From NCBI RefSeq assembly GCF_964355755.1, contig NC_092676.1:29957871-30021870 (forward strand): 64,000 nucleotides of DNA, in the 5' to 3' direction. The position numbers and the translations under genes are program-made. Source of the stretch: Antedon mediterranea (lineage: Eukaryota > Echinodermata > Crinoidea > Comatulida > Antedonidae). Below the pieces are notes generated by a model. It worked only from the letters and a program-made list of their open reading frames with translations, made no database searches and was not told the DNA's origin. Position 1 is the stretch's first letter; each line of letters starts with the position of its first letter. Positions 1 to 10,657 of this stretch are shown here, in pieces.

Positions 1-31
1 ATTTTGGACTGAATTTCACCAACCCTATTGC

Positions 32-1530
32 CATCGGTTCGTTTCGGACTCAATCGACTCTCTTCGGTATTCGGTAAAGTCAGCTCACTGATGCGTGACA
101 ATATAATACAATTTACATTTACAAACCGCGAGCTAATACTTTCACACAGGCTCTCTAATAGTAAAATGAATCTACACTAATACGAGTTTTGATGACATTA
201 ATTAATAAATACTAGGCCTACTTAGTAATTACATTAAGAACCCAATAGCATATTGAAGATATTTAGGTCTACGACCCAATAATAGGTCGTATCAGATATT
301 ATTTGTTGAAGTTGAACGACCTTTTGTCACGAACGAAAGGCTCTTTTCTTATCGTTTATGGTATTGTAGCTAGCCCATGGCTAGCCTAGCCAAGCTTGTG
401 TAAGCCTATGCAAGGTATTACTTTTGAATTTAAAATGATTATGTACAGTAGGAATTCCTATGCACAGTGTATGTTTTTTATACCTTTTAAAATAATATTA
501 TTAAATTAATATTTATATTGTAAGGTAATGGAAATTTTACGTTAAAGGTGTACGTATTAATTATCCCCAATCTTGAAAAATAAAGATTTCAGACTTTTAA
601 TATAGGCAATTTTGGAGTTTTAATTAAGTTATAGGCCTACAACTAATATTATTGTTTATTATGTGTATATGTAATTTGGAAAATCATAAAAAATACATGC
701 AAAGTAAAAAACATTCAATTACGGTACTGACACGACTGCAATAGTACAAATACATTTAATAATACTGCAACACATTTTCCAGGAAGCTTTAATAATTATA
801 TGTGATACTATCATCTTGTCATGAAGATCGGTTTCTGTATTCCATATTCTTGATTTTATTTTTTTTATTATGGTTTCTGAAATAAATTTTTAAAAAAAAT
901 TGTTCATTTTAATTCAAAATTTCCACCGGCCAAGATATCAATAATTATAAATTAACACAATATTAAACGCTTTATAAGCAAGCATGTGTTTTTCTATACA
1001 TTACAACTTACAAGAATACAATTACTACTAGGCCTATATGTATACAATTTTTCAAATGTTACACTTAAAAACCTGAAGAAAATTGTAATTTTCTTGATAA
1101 AAACATCTGTATTTCTAACCTACTACTTCATTTTATTAAAATAAAAAATAGTACTGTAGATGGAAATGTACTACATTGAAGCACACGCACGTAGGGCTAG
1201 TTAGGCTAGCTAGGCCTTGCTTGTGACGACCAACAAAGTGCTGCTGCTGTGTGTGTGTTACTGTTTGTGAATCTGATGGTACATACATTGGTTTGTGGCT
1301 GCCTATACAGTATTATATTATTAAAATTCTAGGCCTATTATTATTATTACAATGACGTTCAGTACTACTACTAATATTTATTATTATATATACAGTGAGT
1401 ATAGTATTAGGCCTAAATTATGTATAAATCTGTCACTCGTGCAAAAAAACTGCTCACGTTTTGTCTTGTCACGCATCAGTGAGCATCGGTGACTTACCGA
1501 AGAGTCGATTGAGTCCGAAACGAACCGATG
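32..1530. mobile_element. ~1.5-kb DNA transposon-like element with long terminal inverted repeats
   Basis: Positions 32 to about 100 read, in reverse complement, almost the same as positions about 1465 to 1530. Both ends begin CATCGGTTCGTTTCGGACTC when read inward, and the match continues with small indels for roughly 65-70 bases. The interior is AT-rich and non-coding, with scattered TAGGCCTA palindromes and no transposase-like reading frame, so this looks like a non-autonomous DNA transposon. I could not find a convincing target-site duplication, and the left end lies close to the window edge. Superfamily not assigned. Confidence 0.6.
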
Positions 1531-1680
1531 GAGGAACTCTCGTACGGAAAAAAAAATCGCTCTCGGGACCGGGAGAGTTGTATGATTTGTTTTTATTATT
1601 TTTTTTTTTAATGCGCCTTGAGCACTCTGTGGTATGTGTGCTATAAAAATCCTGTTATTATTATTTGTTATTCTTACAGT
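1531..1680. other. Short unassigned spacer
   Basis: This stretch lies between the inverted-repeat element and the tandem array. It holds a poly-T tract and no gene that I can support. The short reading frame that crosses it starts inside the transposon end and has no recognisable domain. Confidence 0.4.
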
Positions 1681-3270
1681 AAAGTGATCTTTAATTGGAA
1701 GAGGACCAGTACAATTACTTGTTTTTAATCACATGATTATAAACTATTTATTCCTCTTGTCTGTGCTCGTACAAAATAATAAAACGGTCGCTAATTGGAA
1801 GTGTATTAAAGTAAAGTGATCTTTAATTGGAAGAGGACCAGTACAATTACTTGTTTTTTATCACATGATTATAAACTATTTATTCCTCTTGTCTGTACTC
1901 ATACAAAATAATAAAACGGTCGCTAAATGGAAGTGTTTAAATTGAAGTGATCTTTAATTGGAAGAGGACCAGTACAATTACTTGTTTTTTATCACATGAT
2001 TATAAACTATTTATTCCTCTTGTCTGTACTCATACAAAATAATAAAACGGTCGCTAAATGGAAGTGTTTAAATTGAAGTGATCTTTAATTGGAAGAGGAC
2101 CAGTACAATTACTTGTTTTTTATCACATGATTATAAACTATTTCTTCTTCTTGTCTTTATTCATACAAAATAATATAACGGTCGCTAATTAGAGGTGTCT
2201 TAAAGTAAAGTGACCTTTAATTGGAAGCGGACCAGTACATTTACTTAATTTTGTCACATAATTAAACTATTAATTATTCTTGCCTTTACTCATACCAATT
2301 GATAAAAATGGTCACTAATTAGAGGTGTCTTAAAGTAAAGTGATCTTTAATTGGAAGCGGACCAGTCAGTACAGTTACTTAATTTTGTCACATAATTAAA
2401 ACTATTAATTATTATTGTCTTTACTCATACCAATTAATAAAATGGTCGCTAATTGGAGGTGTTTTAAGTAAAGTGGTCCTTTATTGAAAGAGGGCCAGTA
2501 CAATTACTTGTTTTTGTCACATAATTAATAACTATATATTCTTCTTGCTTTATTAATACTAAATAATATAATGGTCGCTAATTGGAGGTTTCTTTAAGTA
2601 AAGTGATCTATAACTGGAAGAGGACTAGTACAGTTACTTAATTTTGTCACTATCATAATTAAAACTATGTATTCTTCTTGTATTTACTTCTACCAATTAA
2701 TAAAAATGGTCGCTAATTAGAGGTGTCTTAAAGTAAAGTGACCTTTAATTGGAAGCGGACCAGTACATTTACTTAATTTTGTCACATAATTAAACTATTA
2801 ATTAATCTTGCCTTTACTCATACCAATTAATAAAAATGGTCATTAATTTGAGGTGTCTTAAAGTAAAGTGATCTTTAATTGGAAGCGGACCAGTCAGTAC
2901 AGTTACTTAATTTTGTCACATAATTAAAACTATTAATTATTATTGTCTTTACTCATACCAATTAATAAAATGGTCGCTAATTGGAGGTGTTTTAAGTAAA
3001 GTGGTCCTTTATTGAAAGAGGTCCAGTACAATTACTTGTTTTTTGTCACATAATTAAAAACTATATATTCTTCTTGCTTTATTAATACTAAATAATATAA
3101 TGGTCGCTAATTGGAGGTGTTTTAGGTAAAGTGATTTTTAATTGGAAGAGGAACACTTCATTTACTTGTTTTTGTCACATACTTAACAATTATTTATTCT
3201 TCTTGTCTTTTCACATACCATATAATATAATGGTCCCTAATTGGAGGTGTTTAGGCAAAGCGATCTTTAA
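1681..3270. repeat. Tandem array of ~130-bp units (about 12 copies)
   Basis: The phrase AAAGTGATCTTTAATTGGAA recurs about every 131-132 bases at first (1681, 1813, 1944) and then at somewhat shorter, more diverged intervals until about 3270. Each unit also holds a GACCAGTACA block, a TTTGTCACAT block, and an AATAATAAAACGGTCGCTAA-like block. The first four units are nearly identical. Later units diverge and form a higher-order pattern, since two-unit blocks around 2200-2560 and 2730-3110 resemble each other. This is a small non-coding satellite array. No gene overlaps it. Confidence 0.85.
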
Positions 3271-4429
3271 TTAGAAAAAAAAAATTGTTTGGCATCATTA
3301 AGTATTATTGGTTATTAAAAGAAGACAAGACAAGTGCAGGCGTGATAAAAACAACCACCTATCATAAAACGTATGATACAGTATTTAATAGTGGACGCAT
3401 TTCAATCCATGGGTCATACATTATTAAACGGGCCGGACAGCATTAAATTGTTGAAAAACGCCCACGAACCCGTTGAAACATGCAACTGGACACTATCCAA
3501 TGCTGAAAAGTGTCCACCCGGACACTTTTGAATGCTGGACACAATTCAATCTTACACCGGCCGCGCTTTGAATTATCCCCCCCCCCCCCCCACGCCCCGT
3601 AAACATCTTTTGGAATAAACGCCCCGCCACATGCATTGAATAACATATTTCTATGTGTAGTATTTCATTGAAGTTCATTGATCTCACTGATTGGGAAATG
3701 TTACTGTATTTTATCACTTCTTGATATAAATTCTTTTTTATTTGTTCATATCTAAGTATGAATATATTTTTTTCTACACCTTCCTCGAATAAACGCCGCC
3801 CCCCCCCCCCCCTTCTTCTTAAAAACACTCCAAAACAACAGGTTAAATTGTTAAATTGTAAATTAACTCTTTCCTAGGAACAATAACGCCCAGTAAACAA
3901 TTAATAAAGCTGTTTTATATGAGGGCGCAAGACTAATAATTTTCAGGACTTGCAGTTACGTAACTTCTATTTTTAGAAAGTTACAAATCAAAACAAACTA
4001 GCCTACTAGGCCTAAACCCGGACGGCCAGACCAGGAAGGACATTAGGCTTGGCCTACTTGCCCGTTAGTTGCTACAAAAATATTATATTTTTAAGATTAA
4101 CGGAAACATGCAGTAGCTAGGCCTAGTACCAATTAAGGTTAAAGGCTAGGCTAGCCTACCTAGCTAGGCTAGTCTTATTAGTTAGAGGAATATAACAATA
4201 CTCTTCTTCTCTAGCTAATAGGTAGGCCTAACCGGCGCTAGCTAATTCCAATTCGCACCTAGAGTAGTAGTGGGTGTAGTAGGCCTAGGATAGTAGAGAC
4301 TGATATGAGCTAGTCTCGCCCAGCAGGAATGAAGTGGAGATAGGATAATAGGGTAGAATTCTTCTAGTTCTAATCTACTATAGAACAAGGCTTACCTACC
4401 ATAGATATAATATTTTTTTAGAAAATTGA
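3271..4429. other. Intergenic region with poly-C tracts and TAGGCCTA clusters
   Basis: No gene is visible. Two C homopolymers occur near 3578-3591 and 3799-3812, each close to a GAATAAACGCC-like phrase, which suggests two copies of one interspersed repeat. From about 3990 to 4330 the sequence is rich in TAGGCCTA and CTAGGC/GCCTAG palindromes. Similar clusters lie just upstream of other genes in this window. This could therefore hold the promoter and a non-coding first exon of the PARP4 gene, but I see no TATA box or donor that settles it. Confidence 0.35.
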
Positions 4430-4762
4430 TGGGGGTAACGGTATGCGGTCAAATGCGGAAAGTTTCCCATTCGACTGGCGATAATCAAATCTCCAAAACT
4501 TCCCTTATAAACTTAGACCTTGCAAATATAACTTTCGAGCCCTGGCGAAACCAATTGACTGTCCTTCGTCGAGTGCAGACGTGTTTGAGCGGAGCTCTCA
4601 CACGTATACGTTTTTAGATACAGTACTCGCTTACCTGTGATAGCATGTTGCAAGGATAAGCTACTAGCTGCATGAGACCTGTATACCTACCTGGATAGTG
4701 AACGTATCGGTTGCATTAAATATAGGTACACTTTTGTTATTTATTCTAACTAAACATCTACA

Positions 4763-5611
4763 ATGGCCAACGTGGAAAACAAAGAGCCAAATATTTCTAA
4801 TTTAAATATTAGCGCCGCTGAACCGAACACCTGGCTGTCGACTCTCATCAAGTCAATCATGGGCTGCAAAACCATTGCTGATATTAAATCTACATTATGC
4901 GACGCAGTCACCAAGATTGTCTCCTTGGAAAAAGACATTACCATCCTCAATCTTGAAATCACCGGTTTACAAAAAGAACTGAGGAATTTGCACGCCGATA
5001 TGCAGGAAAATTCTGATTTCATGGATGTTAAGCTGAAGGATATTGCCGAGGATACGCAGCAATCCACTACGGAATGCATAGAAGAGATACGCGACAAAAT
5101 CGACAACCTAGAAGGACGTCAACGCCGTAACAATCTGAGGTTTACTGGCATGCCCGAACAAGCGGAGGATAGTGAAGGTACTGTTAATTTCCTTTCCTCA
5201 TTTATTTCCAATACCACCGGCATCAAAATCGCTAATGATGATATACAACGAGCCCATCGAGTTGGACCACGTAATACCACCAGGGATAAACCGAGACCAC
5301 TTGTTGCATACTTTCTCAGATATTCCACTAAAGAAAGAGTACGCAAGGCAGCTCCAAAAGTGAGACCTAAATTTAAAGATAATAACATCTACGTAAATAA
5401 TGATTTTACCAGCAGAGTGATAAGTAGAAGAAAGGCATTATACTCATCGATGAAATACCTGCATTCCAACAAAGTAAAGGCCTGGCTCCACCTTGACAAA
5501 TTGCGTTACATAGATGCAAATGGTTATGTTCGCACATTCATCGACATGGATCATCTTGCCAAATACTACCCGTACCTCAAGGAAGCACATGCCCCCGTAG
5601 CTACTGAGTAA
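4763..5611 (+). CDS. Retrotransposon ORF1 protein (L1-type coiled coil + RNA-binding)
   Basis: The 282-residue protein is predicted to be the nucleic-acid chaperone that coats the retrotransposon RNA. Residues about 50-120 have a heptad-like pattern expected of a coiled coil, running up to the NLEGRQRRNNLRFTGMPE block at about residues 113-130. That block is the hallmark junction into the RRM-like domain of L1 ORF1 proteins. The C-terminal part has IQRAHRVGP and RPLVAYFLRYSTKERV, also typical of this family. The ATG follows an in-frame-free leader, and the frame is intact. ORF2 begins about 190 bases downstream in another frame. The combination of an L1-like ORF1 with a CR1/L2-like ORF2 is known for some animal LINEs. 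Confidence 0.85.
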   Translation: MANVENKEPNISNLNISAAEPNTWLSTLIKSIMGCKTIADIKSTLCDAVTKIVSLEKDITILNLEITGLQKELRNLHADMQENSDFMDVKLKDIAEDTQQSTTECIEEIRDKIDNLEGRQRRNNLRFTGMPEQAEDSEGTVNFLSSFISNTTGIKIANDDIQRAHRVGPRNTTRDKPRPLVAYFLRYSTKERVRKAAPKVRPKFKDNNIYVNNDFTSRVISRRKALYSSMKYLHSNKVKAWLHLDKLRYIDANGYVRTFIDMDHLAKYYPYLKEAHAPVATE

Positions 5612-5801
5612 TTCTAGTCGTCGCAATAATTTAACTTTACTTTGACTCTACTTACCGTCAACCGAAATATTACCTATAATATATTTTTATTTCAAGAATT
5701 GTTTATTTTGCTTCTCATTAATTATGTATTAATGTATACAGTCTCATGCATGCTTATTGCTGTATTTCTTTTTTAGATAACGCTATACGCAGCTATTGTT
5801 A

Positions 5802-8800
5802 ATGAATGTTAATTATCTTCACTTACTTCCTTTTTATGACTTTAATGTGAACTCTGAACTTACTAACAACAATGATATTTCTAACATAACCTTTAATCCA
5901 GTTAATTACAATGAAAATGACAAATATGATGAATCTTTTGATCAACTAATTAATAACCTCAATTCACAGTCAGTTACCCTAGATGAATGCAGCTTTTATG
6001 ATTATTCACAATTTAATTCTAAGTTTAATACATCCTTTAATACTAAACTATCTCTCCTGCATCTTAATATTAGAAGTATTACGCATAAAGTTAATGATCT
6101 CGAATGCCTTTTGAATTCAATTAATAACAAATTTTCCATAATCGGTATCAGTGAAACATGGCTTAATGAAAACTCCCCTATTCCTTTCATTAATAACTAC
6201 TCCTTCTTTGCAAGCAATAGAAGCAATAATCAAATTGGCGGAGGAGTTGCATTTTTTATACGTAATGATATTAGCATTACAATTCGAAATGACTTAAAAT
6301 TACCAGACGACCTTTCCGAATCACTTTTTGTTGAGATTGAAAATTCAAAGACAAAAAATGATATTATAGGCATTATTTACAGAGCCCCCTGTGGAGGGCT
6401 AGATTCTTTTACTAAATCCGTCGATAATGTATTAACCCAAATTAACAATGAAAACAAAAATTGTCATCTCATGGGAGACTTCAATATTGATTTATTAAAA
6501 TTCCATAACCATAAATTAACAAACACCTACCTAAATACCTTAATTTCCCATTCTTTTTTTCCAACTATTTCAAAACCAACTAGGATTACCTCAACTTCGG
6601 CCACCTTGATTGATCATTTTTATTCCAAACAATCTAACTATAAAATAGTTGCTGGTGTTTTACTTAATGATATCTCCGACCACCTTCCTATATTTCAGTT
6701 CATTGATCAAGAAATTAATGATCAAAACCTTGATGATAATAGCGCCAACTATTCATTTCGTATAAACGACCTAAATGCCTTATCGATTGATTTAGAAGGT
6801 GAAGACTGGTCTATGATATTTGATTGTGACCCAAGATTGAGTTTTGATATATTTATTGAAAAATTTACAAATATCCACTCCAGACACTTGGTTAAAAGTA
6901 GTATAAAATCAAATAAAACGTTTAAACAACCATGGATGTCATCTGCTCTCTTAAAATGTAGTTCTCGGAAACATAAACTTTATAACAAATATATGCACAC
7001 ACGTAGTAATAATGACAAATTAAACTATACAAAATATAATAATATTTTCACTAATCTTTGTCGCACTGCTAAAAAGAATTATTATACTTCCCAGTTTGAT
7101 AGATATAAAGGTAATCTGAAGAACACATGGCTTGTAATAAATTCTGTTTTAAATAAAGGTAATAATAATAACAAGCACCCGAATCTAATTAAAGACGGTG
7201 ATAATATTTACAAAACTCAAAAAGAGATATGTGAATCGTTTAACAACTATTTTTCTACAATTGGTCCTAATCTTATTAATAGTATGCCAACTAATATAAC
7301 TGATCCATTATCTTATCTTCATTCTGCGTTTGCCAACTCATTTTATATTAGCCCAGTTTCAATTGATGATGTTAACCTAACTATATACAATCTAAATTCT
7401 AATAAAGGGTCTGGATCTGACGGTATTACTGCTCGTGTCTTAAAATCTGTATCTCCCTTAATCATCCACCAACTTACCCATTGTATAAATTCATCTTTTT
7501 TATCTGGCACTTTTCCAACACACTTAAAACTAGCTAAAGTTGTGCCCATTTTCAAGAAAGGTGAACGAAGTCAATTATCTAATTACCGGCCAATATCACT
7601 ACTTTCAGTGTTTTCCAAAATTATTGAAAAACTCATGTATTCTAAACTTTCTGATTATCTCACAAAATTTGATATACTTAATAAACGCCAATATGGTTTT
7701 CGAAAAAATCACTCTACATCCCATGCCGTTTTAGATCTTATTAATAATATTACAAATTCATTTGAATCAAAAGAAAATTTATTAAGTTTATTTATTGATC
7801 TTTCAAAGGCCTTCGATGTTATTAATCACGATAATTTAATTAAAAAACTTGAGTGCTATGGAATTAGAGGTATTTCATTGAATTGGTTTAATAGTTATTT
7901 GAAAGATAGAAAACAATATGTTGCATTAGGATCTTGTACATCGTCGACGATGGATATTACTTGCGGAGTGCCACAGGGATCTGTGCTTGGGCCATTGCTC
8001 TTCCTTATTTATGTTAATGATCTGGCTAATGTCAGTAACAAATTGCAAGTAATATCCTTCGCCGACGACACCACCTTATTTTACTCTAATTCCAATATTG
8101 ATTTATTATTTACTACATTCAATGATGAATTAACAAAATTTTGTGACTGGTTTATTTCAAACAAATTACTTATTAATACTCTTAAAACAAATTATTTAAT
8201 TTTTCACAATTCTCAACGTAAACTAAAAGTTGATGACCTAAATATACTTCTTGGCGGAATTCAAATTGAACGCAAAACTGAAACACTTTTTTTAGGTGTA
8301 TATATTCATGAAAACCTCAAATGGACCAGTCATCAAAATTACGTTTCGAAAAAAATATCAAGATCTATTAGTATTATTAACAGACTTAAGCACTTCTTCC
8401 CTCTAATATTTTAATTTCTCTTTATAACACACTTGTACTTCCTTATTTCCAGTATTGTAACATTATTTGGGCTGCAGATTACTCTTCTAATATTGATAGA
8501 TTAACTAAATTACAAAAACGTGCAGCTAGAATTATTACTTTTTCACCATATAGAACCTCATCTGAACCCCTTTTTAAACGTCTTGGTATATTAAAATTAA
8601 CGGATATCCACAATGTTCAAGTTGCCAGTTTTATGTTTAATTATTTTAAAAACCAACTTCCTATTTCTATGATTGATATGCTCTGTAAACGTACCAAATT
8701 TCACAATTACAAATTAAGAACTTCTCATTTAAACATTCCTTTTGCTAGACTTACAAAAACTAAATTTTTTATAACTATATCAGGTCCTAATTTGTGGAAT

Positions 8801-8893
8801 CATATCCCACCAAATATCAAAACGTCAATATCATTATTTACTTTCCGAAAAAAGTTAAAGAATCATTATATATCTAAATATTATACTGCTTAG
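5802..8893 (+). pseudogene. Retrotransposon ORF2: endonuclease + reverse transcriptase, one frameshift
   Basis: The first ATG in frame is at 5802; an in-frame TTG lies two codons earlier. The first 870 codons hold an APE-type endonuclease (LSLLHLNIRSI, GISETWL, GGGVAFFIR, MGDFNIDLL and ISDHLPI motifs, roughly residues 80-300). A reverse transcriptase follows, with NYRPISLLSVFSKIIEK near residue 590, the palm motif LFIDLSKAFD, CGVPQGSVLGPLLFL, and the catalytic FADDT at about residue 753. The frame stops at 8412-8414. Homology continues at once in another frame (ISLYNTLVLPYFQYCNIIWA onward) to the stop at 8891-8893, which gives the usual LINE C-terminal region. A single-base indel near 8400-8410 therefore breaks an otherwise intact ORF, so this copy is recent but probably inactive. 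Confidence 0.88.
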
Positions 8894-9428
8894 TTAATAT
8901 GCTTATTATCATTATTTATACTCATATACTATTTATGTCTTACACAAAATATTAGTTGTTGTTTATTATTGCAATCTTTAATCTATACTATGTATAATGA
9001 CTGTATATATAGTATATACTATATATATACTGGAATAATAATTTATGTATACATATTTTTTTTTCATTTACCAATATCGGTAGTTATTTCATTTATAATT
9101 ATCATGAAACTATTGAAATATAATTTAAATAATTTTTATAAAGAAGATGTTAGTTATGTTATTATACTGTAATTTTTTATCCTAAATTATATAATTATAT
9201 ATTCTAGGTTATTTTTATTTTTTTAGTAATGTGTTTTGTTATGGGTCCCTACGAGACAAGTTTTTAACTTCTAGAAGGGATCCATGATAATAATGACTAC
9301 CAATTACTGCTTTATCTATGTTCACTTTAATATCTTTTTTCTATTTTGTATATATTCATTCATTATTATCTAAATAAATATTATCTGAATTATCTGAAAA
9401 CTTTTGTTTGTGTTTTGTTACTTTTCAG

Positions 9429-10657
9429 ATCGATGACTTACCACGTCTGACATAAAAATGTCTAATATTTTTAAAGGATACCAATTTGTACTAGATCTTG
9501 ACCCAAATTTCAATTTTAAACAAAAGAAAGAATTTCAGAAGAAAATAACTAACAATGGAGGAACAATTAATGCTGCTCTCACAAATGAGGTAAATAAGGG
9601 GTTCAAAGAGGTTGCAGATGATTTATGTATTTTCATGGGGGGTTTTCAAGGAGTTGTCATGGAGGTTTCCAGGAGTTTTCATGGGGGTTTTCCAGTAGTT
9701 TTCATGGGTTTTTCCAGGAGTTGTCATGGGGGTTTCCAGGAGTTTTTATGGGGGTTTTCCAGGAGTTTTCATGGGGGTTTTCCAGGGATGTTTTCAAATC
9801 TTGGGATTCAAAGAGGTTCGAGATTCATGCATTTTCTATCTATTCATTTATTTGTTTAAATTTAATTTCAATAAATGCAAATTAAAAATAATTTGGCTTT
9901 ATTTTTGCTACACACAGAAATACATGCAAGATCTGTGCTACACAGACAGAGCAACATAACCCTGGAAAATAAAAATAAATAATGATAATAAATAAATAAA
10001 ATAAAATATAAAAGATAGAAATGGTTGTTATGGGATGAAAATAAACAAGAAGTAGAAAAGACCACAAAAATGAATTTATTTATAAAATACAGTGATTACA
10101 AAAAGTGTAGTAATTCTTTTGTTGGAAATGTAGAATTCTCAGCAGAAACAGTGTTTAAATTGTCACAATTTGTGTATGTATTATAATAGCATTGCAATAA
10201 TTGTCATCACTTCATCGGAAATGTTTTTCTTAGACAAACTTTTTAATTGTAAGCAACACAAGAAAAACCAAACTATCATACAAAGGTCGAACCGCACAGA
10301 AGAACAGCACTCCTATAGTTTCTACAGATTTTGTTAAAAGATGTTTGAAAGAAAAACGTGTTGTAGATACCAGAGTGTTTATGACTTTAGGCTCAGAATT
10401 TGAAGAAGGCAAAATAAAAGGTAATTTCAATACAGATAATATTGTATTTATTCTTAATTCAAGCAACTGTAAATTTGTCAAATTAGCAAAAGAATTTTAT
10501 AATCCAGCGCTTTTAATAATAGATTTGATTTTTAAAATTATAACCCCTGATGTCTCTATAAAGTAAGTTAAATATTTACATTTTTGAAAACAGGAAAATT
10601 ATCCTCCAGAAAACTGAGCAGTGTAAAGGAACCAAAGTTTAATTTCCAGGAAATCAG
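9429..10657 (+). other. PARP4: PARP4 exons 1-3: BRCT domain
   Basis: Coding exons are 9458-9589 (with 5' UTR from the acceptor at 9428), 10234-10420 and 10594-10657. They encode a BRCT domain at the extreme N-terminus. The NGG turn of exon 1 (KKITNNGGTINAAL) and the TPIVSTDFVKRCLKEKRVVD block of exon 2 are the two most conserved parts. Phe takes the place of the Trp common in the last BRCT helix (TDFVKRC). Exon phases 0-0-1-2 join without a break. Confidence 0.9.

Larger units (their letters stand above)
4430..9392 (+). mobile_element. Nearly full-length non-LTR retrotransposon (Jockey/CR1/L2-like group)
   Basis: Two consecutive reading frames encode an L1-type ORF1 protein and an endonuclease plus reverse transcriptase ORF2. 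Past ORF2, an AT-rich 3' UTR carries a hairpin-like block near 9243-9284, with GGGTCCCT facing AGGGATCC, and ends in short ATTATCTGAA-like repeats at about 9370-9392. This tail type and the ORF2 sequence fit the Jockey/CR1/L2 group; the exact clade is not certain. The 5' boundary is a guess, and I found no target-site duplication. The 3' end lies about 35 bases upstream of the acceptor of the first PARP4 coding exon, so the element sits in a 5' intron or just upstream of that gene. Confidence 0.8.

Noticed and set aside
4750-5626. Minus-strand frames opposite retrotransposon ORF1
   Set aside because: Shadows of the ORF1 coding sequence, with no domain of their own.
9625-9959. Gly/Phe-rich frames (GGFQEFSWGF type) after PARP4 exon 1
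   Set aside because: They follow a ~24-bp intronic repeat and interrupt the BRCT domain; splicing at 9589 to 10234 restores it.
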